Shown here piece after piece: positions 26,241 through 33,879 of a stretch of DNA of 64,000 nucleotides. The notes below the pieces were generated by a model. It was given only the letters and a program-made list of their open reading frames with translations, had not been told where the DNA came from and did no database searches. Made by a program: the position numbers and the translations under genes. Numbering within the stretch: the stretch's first letter is position 1; each line of letters starts with the position of its first letter. Origin of the DNA: Candidatus Korarchaeum sp. (GTDB taxonomy: Archaea > Korarchaeota > Korarchaeia > Korarchaeales > Korarchaeaceae); contig JAJHQZ010000003.1 of the NCBI GenBank assembly GCA_020833055.1, forward strand, positions 83,714 to 147,713, given 5' to 3'.

Positions 26241-27896
26241 TCACTCATGCACTTTTAAGGAGACCTCGAATATAGCTACGGGCACTGTTATCCCCAATCT
26301 GATTAGGACCTCGGGATCTATCTCGCCTATAACTCCAACTTCCTCCCCATCCCTGAGCACGCTCGCGCACCTCCCCTCTATGAAGGGCCTCTCCCTCTTG
26401 GGCTCCAGCTCTATTCTATATGAGAGGTTCTCAGATAGGACCTTCAGATGGGAATATATGTCCTCGAAGCCCACGGAATCATCTGCATACGCAGCAGCTA
26501 CTCTCCTCTCATCCCTCGTCTTGTTCTCGAGCCCCTCATCTATGAGCACGACATCCCCTATCTCGAAGACCTTCTGAGGGTACTTGACGTGCGTATTATT
26601 AGCTAGGAATGAGAGTAGTCCCGGGAATAAGGCGTCCCTTAAGACGCTATAACTCTCAGAAACTGGATTTGATACCTCAACTACTTCCCTTTCCTCCCTA
26701 CCGACCATGTGGAAGAGGGAGGCCCTGCTCGTCATTATGTAGTTCAAGACCTCCTGGTAGCCGAGCCCTATCATAACTGTCCTCACTCTCCTCGATATCT
26801 TCTCCACAGGATGGGGCTTTCCGACAGTCATTACATTCTTTGGAAGCTCATATCCAATTTTATTCAGTCCTAAAGTTATTGAGACTTCCTCAGCCACATC
26901 GACCGCATGCAAGAAATCTGACCTATATCCTGGAATGAGCACTCTGACTTTACCATCCGAACACTCCGCGTCTAGTCTGGCCCTGAGGAGCTGCTTGACG
27001 ACATCTTCCTCAGATAAGTTCAGGCCAACGATACTCCTTATGAAATCGAGCTCCACTTCCATCTCTTCAGGCTCGTATCTCGGGGTCTCTATCCTCCTAC
27101 CGTCAGGATATAAGATATCTAATGTGCTTATCTCCCCTCCTCTCTCAGCTAGGGCTGACGATATTATCTCGAGGGCATACCATATCGCTTTGAGATCCGT
27201 CCCGGTCACGTCTATGAAGACGTCCCTCACACCCGGCGTGAGTCTCGTGAGCTCAGAGTTTATTATAGGGGGCATGCTGAGGACCTCCCCCCTCGAGTCC
27301 ATTATTAATGGGACTAAATTTTCTGGATTTTTTATTAAATGAGAATAAATTTTCCCTTTTTCTGTCTGCTCTAATATCTCCTTAGCACTCATTTCCGCAT
27401 ATTCGCCCAGAGGTACGAAGTGGACTTCCTCAGCCTTCCTAGCGTCGTATATTATAGGGGGCTTGACCTTCGAGAAGTCATGAAGCCCGATCGCGACCCT
27501 CCTCCTCTTCCTCCCTAAAGTGTCATGTATCTTCTCTTGGGCCTCTATAAGGGCTACTAAAGATTCCTCAGTCCTCAGATCGACATCCCTAACGAGAGCG
27601 GCGACAACATAAGGCCTGATCTCAGCTACTCTCTCGCCCACTCTGACCTCGAAGGCCCTCCTCCTAATCTTATACTTAGGTAGGCCCAGCTCCTCGTTCG
27701 AGATCCCCTTGAGGCACCTCACTATCCCCTCTAACGTCACGAGGTCCATCCTATCGGAAGTTACCTCGAATTCAACTTCCTCACCGAAGGATTCCAAATT
27801 TATCTTCGTGAAGTCCAAGAGGTCGACGAGTTCCTCCTCACTGAAACTCCTCCAGAGCCTCTCAATCTCCCTCCTGCTGAAACTAACGACTGGCAA
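26241..27896 (-). CDS. pheT: phenylalanyl-tRNA synthetase beta subunit
   Basis: 551 residues of archaeal/eukaryotic-type PheT, lacking the bacterial N-terminal EMAP-like domain. It starts with MPVVSFSRREIERLW and includes the B3/B4 editing region (VEFEVTSDRMDLVTLEGIVR), the B5 domain near residues 270-340, and the catalytic-like core with VSNPVSESYSVLRDALFPGLL. It forms the heterotetramer with PheS from the gene 4 bases upstream. Confidence 0.96.
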   Translation of the reverse strand: MPVVSFSRREIERLWRSFSEEELVDLLDFTKINLESFGEEVEFEVTSDRMDLVTLEGIVRCLKGISNEELGLPKYKIRRRAFEVRVGERVAEIRPYVVAALVRDVDLRTEESLVALIEAQEKIHDTLGRKRRRVAIGLHDFSKVKPPIIYDARKAEEVHFVPLGEYAEMSAKEILEQTEKGKIYSHLIKNPENLVPLIMDSRGEVLSMPPIINSELTRLTPGVRDVFIDVTGTDLKAIWYALEIISSALAERGGEISTLDILYPDGRRIETPRYEPEEMEVELDFIRSIVGLNLSEEDVVKQLLRARLDAECSDGKVRVLIPGYRSDFLHAVDVAEEVSITLGLNKIGYELPKNVMTVGKPHPVEKISRRVRTVMIGLGYQEVLNYIMTSRASLFHMVGREEREVVEVSNPVSESYSVLRDALFPGLLSFLANNTHVKYPQKVFEIGDVVLIDEGLENKTRDERRVAAAYADDSVGFEDIYSHLKVLSENLSYRIELEPKRERPFIEGRCASVLRDGEEVGVIGEIDPEVLIRLGITVPVAIFEVSLKVHE

Positions 27897-27900
27897 GCTC

Positions 27901-29382
27901 TCACCACACCAGAGGGGCGTTCCTCAGGTATTCAAGGTTCTGGGAGTGGAGTTCCCTTATATCCTCCAATCCGAGTTTTATCATAGCCAATCTCCCTATC
28001 CCTATCCCCCAAGCTAGTGCTTGAACTCTGGGGTAATCGTAACCTAAGGGTATCAACATCTCAGGTCTGAAGAGACCAGAGCCAGCTATCTCTATCCATC
28101 CTAATTTCTCATGCTTGACGTAAGCTTCAACACTCGGCTCAGTGAACGGGAAGTAAGCCGGCTTGAACTTCACCTCTTTAAAGCCCAGGTTCTTGGAGAA
28201 CTCAGCTAGGAAGCCCATCAAGTTCCTAACATTCATTCCCTCAGCTAGAACGACCCCCTCACACTGATGGAACTCGAATGCATGCGTCTTATCCGGGGCC
28301 TCCGGTCTGAAGACCTTATCTATAGCGAATATCTTACTCGGGACCTCTAATCCACTGGCTAAGGATCTAGCTGATGCAGCAGTCGTCTGAGATCTCAATA
28401 TGAGCCTCCTAGCTATCTCAAAGTTCCATTTATATCCCCATCCCTTCGATCCAGTTATCCAGCCATCTTCATGAGTCCTAGCTATCTTATCGATGAGCTC
28501 ACTGTACTTAGAGAGATCCGCTACCTTAGGATGGGCTAGTTTGTAAGAATCGTGAACTTCCCTAGCTGGGTGGTCTTGAGCTTGAAATAGGACATCGAAA
28601 TTCCAGAACTCACTCTCAACTATCGGGCTCTTCACTTCAGTGAACCCCATCCCGATCAATATCTCCCTCACTTCCTCCAAGAAAGAGACATATGGGTGGG
28701 GTTTCCCCGGGTAGACTAAAGGAGGGCTCGCTCTGACATCGTAAGCCTTTAGTTTCTTCTTCTTCCATTCTCCAGTCACTATGAGATCTCTATTGAGTTT
28801 ACCCACTTCCTCCACTAACGCTATCTTACCTCCGACGGCATCTAGACCCAGGGGGGTTAATATCACCTCAGCCTCACTGACTTCCTCTACCTCAACAAGC
28901 CCCCTCCTCCTCAAGTTCTTCAGGATCCCCTGATCTAAATCTCCCTCCTCCAGCTCTCCACCCATTATCCTATCTAATATCTCCCTCTCAGGTACCTCCC
29001 AAGATAGCGGGATTACCACTACCTCCCCGCCCCTATTCTCTATCTTCAGGAGGCCCTTCCTCCTCCCCTCGCCTAACGCTACGTTGAGTTCATCCTCCCC
29101 CATGAACTCAGACAGTTCGGAGAGGCTGACCTCTCCTCTCCCCTTAATGATCCTCAGGAGCTTCTCCTCAGGAAGACCCTCCTTAGCATGCTTCATCCCC
29201 CTATCTGTGAGCTTCAGGACTCTCCTCTTCCTCTCAATAATTTCTATTAGCCCTTTTTCCTTGAGAAGTATTGATAGAGCCGCTACCCTACTCCTATCCC
29301 CTATATCCTCTACTCTAGCTCTCCCTCCCCTGGATTTCAGGATCTCGAGGAGCTCCATTTCCCCTTTAGATAACGCTATTTC
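27901..29382 (-). CDS. pheS: phenylalanyl-tRNA synthetase alpha subunit
   Basis: 493 residues from the ATG at 29382, which follows GGGGAGGTGGAGGC. The N-terminal ~220 residues hold winged-helix modules that bind tRNA. The class II catalytic core follows: VESEFWNFDVLFQAQDHPAR (motif 2 area), FEFHQCEGVV and GSGLFRPEM, with the motif 3 GIGIGRLAMI. It is operonic with pheT. Confidence 0.96.
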   Translation of the reverse strand, partial: EIALSKGEMELLEILKSRGGRARVEDIGDRSRVAALSILLKEKGLIEIIERKRRVLKLTDRGMKHAKEGLPEEKLLRIIKGRGEVSLSELSEFMGEDELNVALGEGRRKGLLKIENRGGEVVVIPLSWEVPEREILDRIMGGELEEGDLDQGILKNLRRRGLVEVEEVSEAEVILTPLGLDAVGGKIALVEEVGKLNRDLIVTGEWKKKKLKAYDVRASPPLVYPGKPHPYVSFLEEVREILIGMGFTEVKSPIVESEFWNFDVLFQAQDHPAREVHDSYKLAHPKVADLSKYSELIDKIARTHEDGWITGSKGWGYKWNFEIARRLILRSQTTAASARSLASGLEVPSKIFAIDKVFRPEAPDKTHAFEFHQCEGVVLAEGMNVRNLMGFLAEFSKNLGFKEVKFKPAYFPFTEPSVEAYVKHEKLGWIEIAGSGLFRPEMLIPLGYDYPRVQALAWGIGIGRLAMIKLGLEDIRELHSQNLEYLRNAPLVW

Positions 29383-29443
29383 CATGCCTCCACCTCCCCA
29401 TCGCTCTATCGAGTAAGACATAAGCAAGACTGGTCAGCGTCCT

Positions 29444-30451
29444 TCACACACCCCCCGCGAACCTCGCGTAATATATATTATCCTTGTCCCTGATCACTCT
29501 AACTTTCATTAATGAACCTGGCGACACAGGAGGGGAGTCTATGACAGTCACAACCCTATTCCTCGCGACAGCTAAGACCTCTCCTACCTTCCACCCTTCC
29601 CCCAGGACTTTCACGCTCACTACTTCCCCCTTCCTGAGACTGGGCTCTATCCCCCCGACTTTCCTTATCCCGAAGTCCTCCGGGCTGAGTATGAGTTTCA
29701 CGCCAAACTCTTCCTCGAGTCCCATTAACTTCCGGTAGAATTCATCCCAACTCATCGGTTTAACTCCCCTGGGCTTCCTCCCACCCTTATAAGCCTCATA
29801 CTTCTGGATGCCTAGCGCAGGCCACCTCTTCCCAGCCCCTATCTTCAGAGCGAACTCTATGAGCTCTGGGATATCCTCGTCGTTGAGCCCCGGGACCCAG
29901 ATAGGTGCTATTAGGAGGTCTATAGAGCTCTGGGATATCCTCTTAGCCGCCTCGACTACCTTGCCTATCCTGAACCAATCCGACCCAGCTAAGTACTTAG
30001 CCTTCCCTTCCTCTAGCGAGTCTATGCTCAAGTTTATCCTATCGATCCCCGCCCTCTCTAGCTCCTCTATGAGCTTCTGAGTCAGCAGGGGGCCGTGCGT
30101 CTGCGCGGATATCACTTTAACCTCGGGGATCTCCCTGAGCCTCCTTACAAGGTTCACTATCTCTGGATAGAGGAAAGGGTCCCCCACCGTATCTATATGA
30201 GCTTCAATATCGTTAACTCCCTTCTTCTCAACTATCCTCTCGAACCAAGAGATGAGGTAACTTAAGTCCACTAGGAACTCCGTCCTCCTCGTCCTCGACT
30301 TGGGTCCAGCATCAGTAGAGCAGAATATGCATGATAGAGGGCATGATGAGACTGGTCTCACTTGTATCAGATTAGTCCCCCTATCTATTAAGCCGAAGGC
30401 CACGGATCCCATCAAAGGGATATCTCCTCTTATCCTGACGACCTTCCTCAT
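29444..30451 (-). CDS. radical SAM protein with C-terminal TRAM domain
   Basis: 335 residues. The radical SAM motif is CPLSCIFC near residue 40, in the string PVSSCPLSCIFCSTDAG. The SAM barrel runs to about residue 250 and resembles COG2100. The last ~65 residues (GEVVSVKVLGEGWKVGEVLAVARNRVVTVIDSP) form a TRAM-like beta barrel, an RNA-binding module found in tRNA modification enzymes. An RNA-modifying activity is therefore likely, but the target is not known. It is divergent from a phosphoesterase gene. Confidence 0.82.
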   Translation of the reverse strand: MRKVVRIRGDIPLMGSVAFGLIDRGTNLIQVRPVSSCPLSCIFCSTDAGPKSRTRRTEFLVDLSYLISWFERIVEKKGVNDIEAHIDTVGDPFLYPEIVNLVRRLREIPEVKVISAQTHGPLLTQKLIEELERAGIDRINLSIDSLEEGKAKYLAGSDWFRIGKVVEAAKRISQSSIDLLIAPIWVPGLNDEDIPELIEFALKIGAGKRWPALGIQKYEAYKGGRKPRGVKPMSWDEFYRKLMGLEEEFGVKLILSPEDFGIRKVGGIEPSLRKGEVVSVKVLGEGWKVGEVLAVARNRVVTVIDSPPVSPGSLMKVRVIRDKDNIYYARFAGGV

Positions 30452-30495
30452 GATTTCAACCTAAATTCTTAAATCGAAGTAGGGCAGGTAGCTTT

Positions 30496-31131
30496 ATGAA
30501 ATTGCTAGCGATCTCCGATGTGCATTCATCATTCTCTAAGCTGAAGTCCTTACTAGAGAGGGAAAATTTTGATGTTATACTTATAGCTGGAGATATCTCT
30601 AATGGTGATATTAGTGATGTTAGGAAAATCCTGAAATTTGTTAAGGATTTCAGTGAGTATGTCTTCTTCGTCCCCGGTAACATGGATCCCGCTCCCCTCC
30701 TCGAGATCAAAGAGCTCGAGGGATGCCTCAACTTACACCGTAATAAAACTTACCTAAGGGGGTACTCGATCGGCGGTGTGGGAGGAGGTCTCATCTCACC
30801 TTTCCTGACTAGAATCGAGTTCACTGATCATGAGATCTCGATTGCGCTTGAAGAACTCGGGTACGTCGATATCCTGCTGAGCCACACCCCTCCATTCGAT
30901 AGTGGGCTAGATAGAGTGAGATCGGGGCTTAGCGTCGGATCTAAATCCCTGAGGGATTACATAGAGAGGAGAGCTCCCCTACTCTGTATCTGCGGTCACA
31001 TACATGAGTCCAGGGGTATAGAGAGGATAGGGGTTACTTTCGCGATAAATCCAGGGCCTCTCTCCTGGGGGAATTATGCCATAATAGATTTAGAGGGCAG
31101 GGAAGTGAGGCCGAAGCTCCTCAATCTCTAG
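30496..31131 (+). CDS. calcineurin-like metallophosphoesterase
   Basis: 211 residues with the metallophosphatase motifs in order: DVHSS, GDISNGD, GNMD, SHTPPFDSG, and GHIHES. It resembles archaeal phosphoesterases of the YfcE/ICC type. The substrate is unknown. It reads away from the radical SAM-TRAM gene and is followed by the S-component gene, 35 bases on. Confidence 0.88.
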   Translation: MKLLAISDVHSSFSKLKSLLERENFDVILIAGDISNGDISDVRKILKFVKDFSEYVFFVPGNMDPAPLLEIKELEGCLNLHRNKTYLRGYSIGGVGGGLISPFLTRIEFTDHEISIALEELGYVDILLSHTPPFDSGLDRVRSGLSVGSKSLRDYIERRAPLLCICGHIHESRGIERIGVTFAINPGPLSWGNYAIIDLEGREVRPKLLNL

Positions 31132-31166
31132 CCAAAATTTTAATTTTGGTGACTCGAGCATTAGAG

Positions 31167-31700
31167 ATGGATCTGAGGGATATCGCTATATCAGCTATAG
31201 GGGGAGCTCTGTACGCTCTCGTAGGTTACGTGAGCTGGTTAGGCCTCACTTTCTACGGCGTCAGGTTCTGGCCCTCTGTAGTGATACCAGCGACTATATC
31301 ATGCCTCTATGGAGCGAGCGTAGGCGGGTTATCCGCTGCGATAGGGATATTCATATCAGATATCGCCACTCATGGGAACGCGATCTTAAGCTTGACAGTT
31401 GGTGTTACATCTAACTTCTCATGCTTCTACATAATAGGGAAGCTCGCTGGGGGGAGTAAGTATAGCTTGAGGAGGTACCTATTAGCTTCTACTCTCGGGC
31501 TCACAGTAGGTCACTTGATAATAGGGGTGGGTCTCCTCCTCTGGAGCCAATATTTCCCCCTCCCATTTCAAGAGAGATTAACCCCGTTATCTATCGCTGC
31601 TGCACTCACGATATCATTCGTCACATTTGCTTGGGAGCTCCCATTCGCTCTCATACTAGTCCCTCCCATAGTGCATGCTGTCAAGAGGGCCGTGGGATGA
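31167..31700 (+). CDS. putative ECF-transporter S component (vitamin uptake membrane protein)
   Basis: A 177-residue membrane protein with five or six helices. The stretch WPSVVIPATISCLYGASVGG followed by LSAAIGIFISDIATHG matches the pattern of substrate-specific S components of energy-coupling factor transporters. Its stop overlaps the start of a type II pantothenate kinase (ATGA), so translation of the two is coupled and pantothenate or a precursor is the obvious candidate substrate. GTG 31149 is an alternative start. ECF energising subunits are not in the window. Confidence 0.65.
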   Translation: MDLRDIAISAIGGALYALVGYVSWLGLTFYGVRFWPSVVIPATISCLYGASVGGLSAAIGIFISDIATHGNAILSLTVGVTSNFSCFYIIGKLAGGSKYSLRRYLLASTLGLTVGHLIIGVGLLLWSQYFPLPFQERLTPLSIAAALTISFVTFAWELPFALILVPPIVHAVKRAVG

Positions 31701-32554
31701 TGTTCATCATAGGGCTTGATATGGGAGGCACTACTACGAAGGGTGTCCTGCTATCTGAGGGAGGAGTTAGCTTGAAGACTCTAGTCGTCTCCTCGGATCC
31801 CTTAGCGGCAGCAGCTGGCACGATAGGGAAGATATTGACTCAAGGGGGGCTCGATATCGATGATATAGAGGCTATCGCTGCGAGCGGAGGGAGAGTGAGA
31901 TCTCTCCCCAAGCGTATCCTCGGCCTCCCTCTCTTCGAAGTGGATGAGATAGAAGCTATAGGGAGGGGAGGCGCCTTCTTAGCGAGGATGAGGGAGTGCG
32001 TAGTCGTAAGCGCTGGTACGGGGACTGCGATAGTTGAAGTCAGAGAGAGGAACTCTGGATACGATGTCAAGCATCTGGGAGGAACCGGTGTCGGAGGTGG
32101 GACCCTTTTAGGCTTAGGAAAGCTCTTACTCGGTAGATCATCTATAGAATCCCTCCTTGAACTAGCATCGAAGGGGAACTCTGAGAACCTAGATCTCAAG
32201 GTAGGAGATATAGTGGGGGGTCCAGTGGGGAAGTTGGATGTCAACACCACTGCCTCAAACTTCGGGAGGTTAGTAGATGACGCTAAGCAGGAGGACATCG
32301 CTGCAGCCCTCGTTAATATGGTGGGGCAAGTGATCGGGGTCGTCTCAATCTTCGCAGCTAAGTCAGCGGGATTGGAAGATAAAATAGTCCTCGTCGGAGG
32401 ATTGGCGAGTTATGAACTGATAGTTGAGGCAATAAGGAGACCTATAAAGCTCTTCGGTGGTAGTCTAATCGTCCCAGAGGATCCCCAATACGCTACTGCA
32501 TTAGGCGCATCTCTTAAGCTATTCTCCTCCCTCACATCCTTAGTGAGGGGTTAA
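31697..32554 (+). CDS. coaW: type II pantothenate kinase-like protein
   Basis: 285 residues of the ASKHA fold. The phosphate-binding loop reads GLDMGGTTTKGVLL, followed by SAGTGTAIVEV and the type II PanK signature HLGGTGVGGGTLLGL, then VLVGGLASYELI. This is the Staphylococcus/eukaryote kind of pantothenate kinase. Most archaea instead use pantoate kinase and phosphopantothenate synthetase, so this suggests CoA salvage from imported pantothenate. Starts at 31697 and 31700 are both ATG. It is coupled to the S-component gene before it and the Nudix-like gene after it. Confidence 0.85.
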   Translation: MMFIIGLDMGGTTTKGVLLSEGGVSLKTLVVSSDPLAAAAGTIGKILTQGGLDIDDIEAIAASGGRVRSLPKRILGLPLFEVDEIEAIGRGGAFLARMRECVVVSAGTGTAIVEVRERNSGYDVKHLGGTGVGGGTLLGLGKLLLGRSSIESLLELASKGNSENLDLKVGDIVGGPVGKLDVNTTASNFGRLVDDAKQEDIAAALVNMVGQVIGVVSIFAAKSAGLEDKIVLVGGLASYELIVEAIRRPIKLFGGSLIVPEDPQYATALGASLKLFSSLTSLVRG

Positions 32555-33255
32555 TGACTGTAAGCTATACAGTAGAACTGAGAGGGGCTGTCATCAAGGG
32601 AGATAGCTTGCTCTTGATAAGGGAGAAGGGTAAGAAGGATTGGTCTATCCCCGGAGACTTAGTTGAGCCTGGAAGGAGTTTCAGGGATTCCTTAAGGGGG
32701 ATTATATCGGATTCCACTGGCGTCCATGCCGAAGTCATTAGAGCTATCGATGTGAGCGATGAAGCGGATGCAGAGCATAGGATACGCATAACTTACCTCT
32801 GCAAGCCGGTCTCAGGGAAACTGAGGCCCGGGAGGGGAGCTAAGGAAGTGAGGTGGGTCGAGCTCAGTAAGGCCACTGAACTACCTCTCTCAGGAGCTGC
32901 TAGAGAGGCAGTGAATATCCTGACCTCAAAGTTCGCACTCTTCATCAGGAATAGGGACTTGAGGAGGGTGATCATAGGGGTCCCTAGGGGGCACGTCCAC
33001 AAAAGGGTAGTTATGGAGCTCTTTGATGGGATAATAGTACTTCATGAGGCGACTGTTGAGAACATCGTCAGGGCTTTCGTAGAGGTAGAGATGCACCCAT
33101 CCAGGAGAGCGATAGTGCTAGAGGGGAGGGAGTTAGAGAGGAGGAAGGAAGGTTATTCAAAGTACCAACTCCTTGAGGTCGAGATGAGCGATGAGGAAGT
33201 CGAGAATATGATAACCGAGATCCTGGGCCTCGGTAGTGAGAGAAGTGAAGATTAA
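32554..33255 (+). CDS. degenerate Nudix domain protein with unknown C-terminal domain
   Basis: Residues 1-125 fold like a Nudix hydrolase (LRGAVIKGDSLLLIREKG, then DWSIPGDLVEPGRSF), but the catalytic REUXEE box reads RGIISD, so hydrolase activity is doubtful. Residues 130-233 form a second region (RRVIIGVPRGHVHKRVVMELFDG) that I do not recognise. The ATG overlaps the pantothenate kinase stop (TAATG). A sensor or regulator role, as in Nudix-type transcription regulators, is a guess from the lost catalytic residues. Confidence 0.7.
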   Translation: MTVSYTVELRGAVIKGDSLLLIREKGKKDWSIPGDLVEPGRSFRDSLRGIISDSTGVHAEVIRAIDVSDEADAEHRIRITYLCKPVSGKLRPGRGAKEVRWVELSKATELPLSGAAREAVNILTSKFALFIRNRDLRRVIIGVPRGHVHKRVVMELFDGIIVLHEATVENIVRAFVEVEMHPSRRAIVLEGRELERRKEGYSKYQLLEVEMSDEEVENMITEILGLGSERSED

Positions 33256-33260
33256 AAAGT
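33251..33260 (+). promoter_or_regulatory. TATA-like element upstream of the candidate sRNA
   Basis: ATTAAAAAGT lies about 25 bases ahead of the GGGGG at 33278, the spacing expected for an archaeal promoter that starts the small RNA. It overlaps the end of the Nudix-like gene. Confidence 0.35.
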
Positions 33261-33277
33261 TGTACTTAAATCTCAGT

Positions 33278-33337
33278 GGGGGATGAGGAGGAGTTACTCC
33301 ATAGATGCGAGATGACCTCTCAGGTGCTGCTGACCCC
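33278..33337 (+). ncRNA. candidate C/D box guide RNA
   Basis: In the gap before nadM, a 60-base segment has GGGGG and CCCC ends that can pair. Directly inside are a C-like box ATGAGGA (33283-33289; consensus RTGATGA) and a D box CTGA (33330-33333). An internal C'-like GAGATGA (about 33309-33315) follows an unclear D' box. The guide stretch before D would be CCTCTCAGGTGCTG. Size and order fit an archaeal 2'-O-methylation guide. The C box deviates by one base, so the call is tentative. Confidence 0.4.
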
Positions 33338-33348
33338 GGGTGTTAGGG

Positions 33349-33879
33349 ATGATCAGGAGAGCCCTCGTCATAGGGAGGTTTCAACCCCTCCATCACGGTC
33401 ATCTCTACTTGTTCAGGTACGCTCTATCTAGAGCTGAGGAGTTAGTGATAGGTATAGGGAGCTCTCAATTCTGCTGCCAGCCGAGGAACCCCCTCTCAGC
33501 TGGGGAGAGGATGGAGCTCATAGTGAGGACGTTGAGGAGGGAGGGCTTCCCAATGGAGAGGATATTCATATCCTGCATACCAGATACTCAATCCCCCGAG
33601 GAGAATTGGGGACTTATAGTCTTGGATAGAGTTCCCAGAGTAGATATCGCTTTCTCTAATGATCCTGAGACAGTGAGGTGCCTTAAGGAAGTTGGATTGC
33701 ATGTAGAGAACGTCCCCTTCTTCAAGAGGGAGATTTATGAAGCCACTAAGATAAGGGAGCTCATATTGAAGGGAGATAGTTCTTGGAAGTCTTTAGTACC
33801 GGAATCTTCACTCGACTTCCTCATTGAAGTGGATTTTGAGGGTAGAGTGAGGAGGTCCGCGGGGAATAATTCACTCTGA
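33349..33879 (+). CDS. nadM: nicotinamide-nucleotide adenylyltransferase, archaeal NadM type
   Basis: It joins NMN and ATP to make NAD. The ~176-residue protein starts with RALVIGRFQPLHHGHLYL, the HxGH nucleotidyltransferase motif, and has the SSQFCCQPRNPLSAGERMELI segment typical of archaeal NadM. The ISTMT-like end reads IYEATKIRELI. The ATG at 33349 is preferred over a GTG three codons upstream. Its 3' end overlaps the PIN-ATPase gene by 9 bases. Confidence 0.93.
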   Translation: MIRRALVIGRFQPLHHGHLYLFRYALSRAEELVIGIGSSQFCCQPRNPLSAGERMELIVRTLRREGFPMERIFISCIPDTQSPEENWGLIVLDRVPRVDIAFSNDPETVRCLKEVGLHVENVPFFKREIYEATKIRELILKGDSSWKSLVPESSLDFLIEVDFEGRVRRSAGNNSL

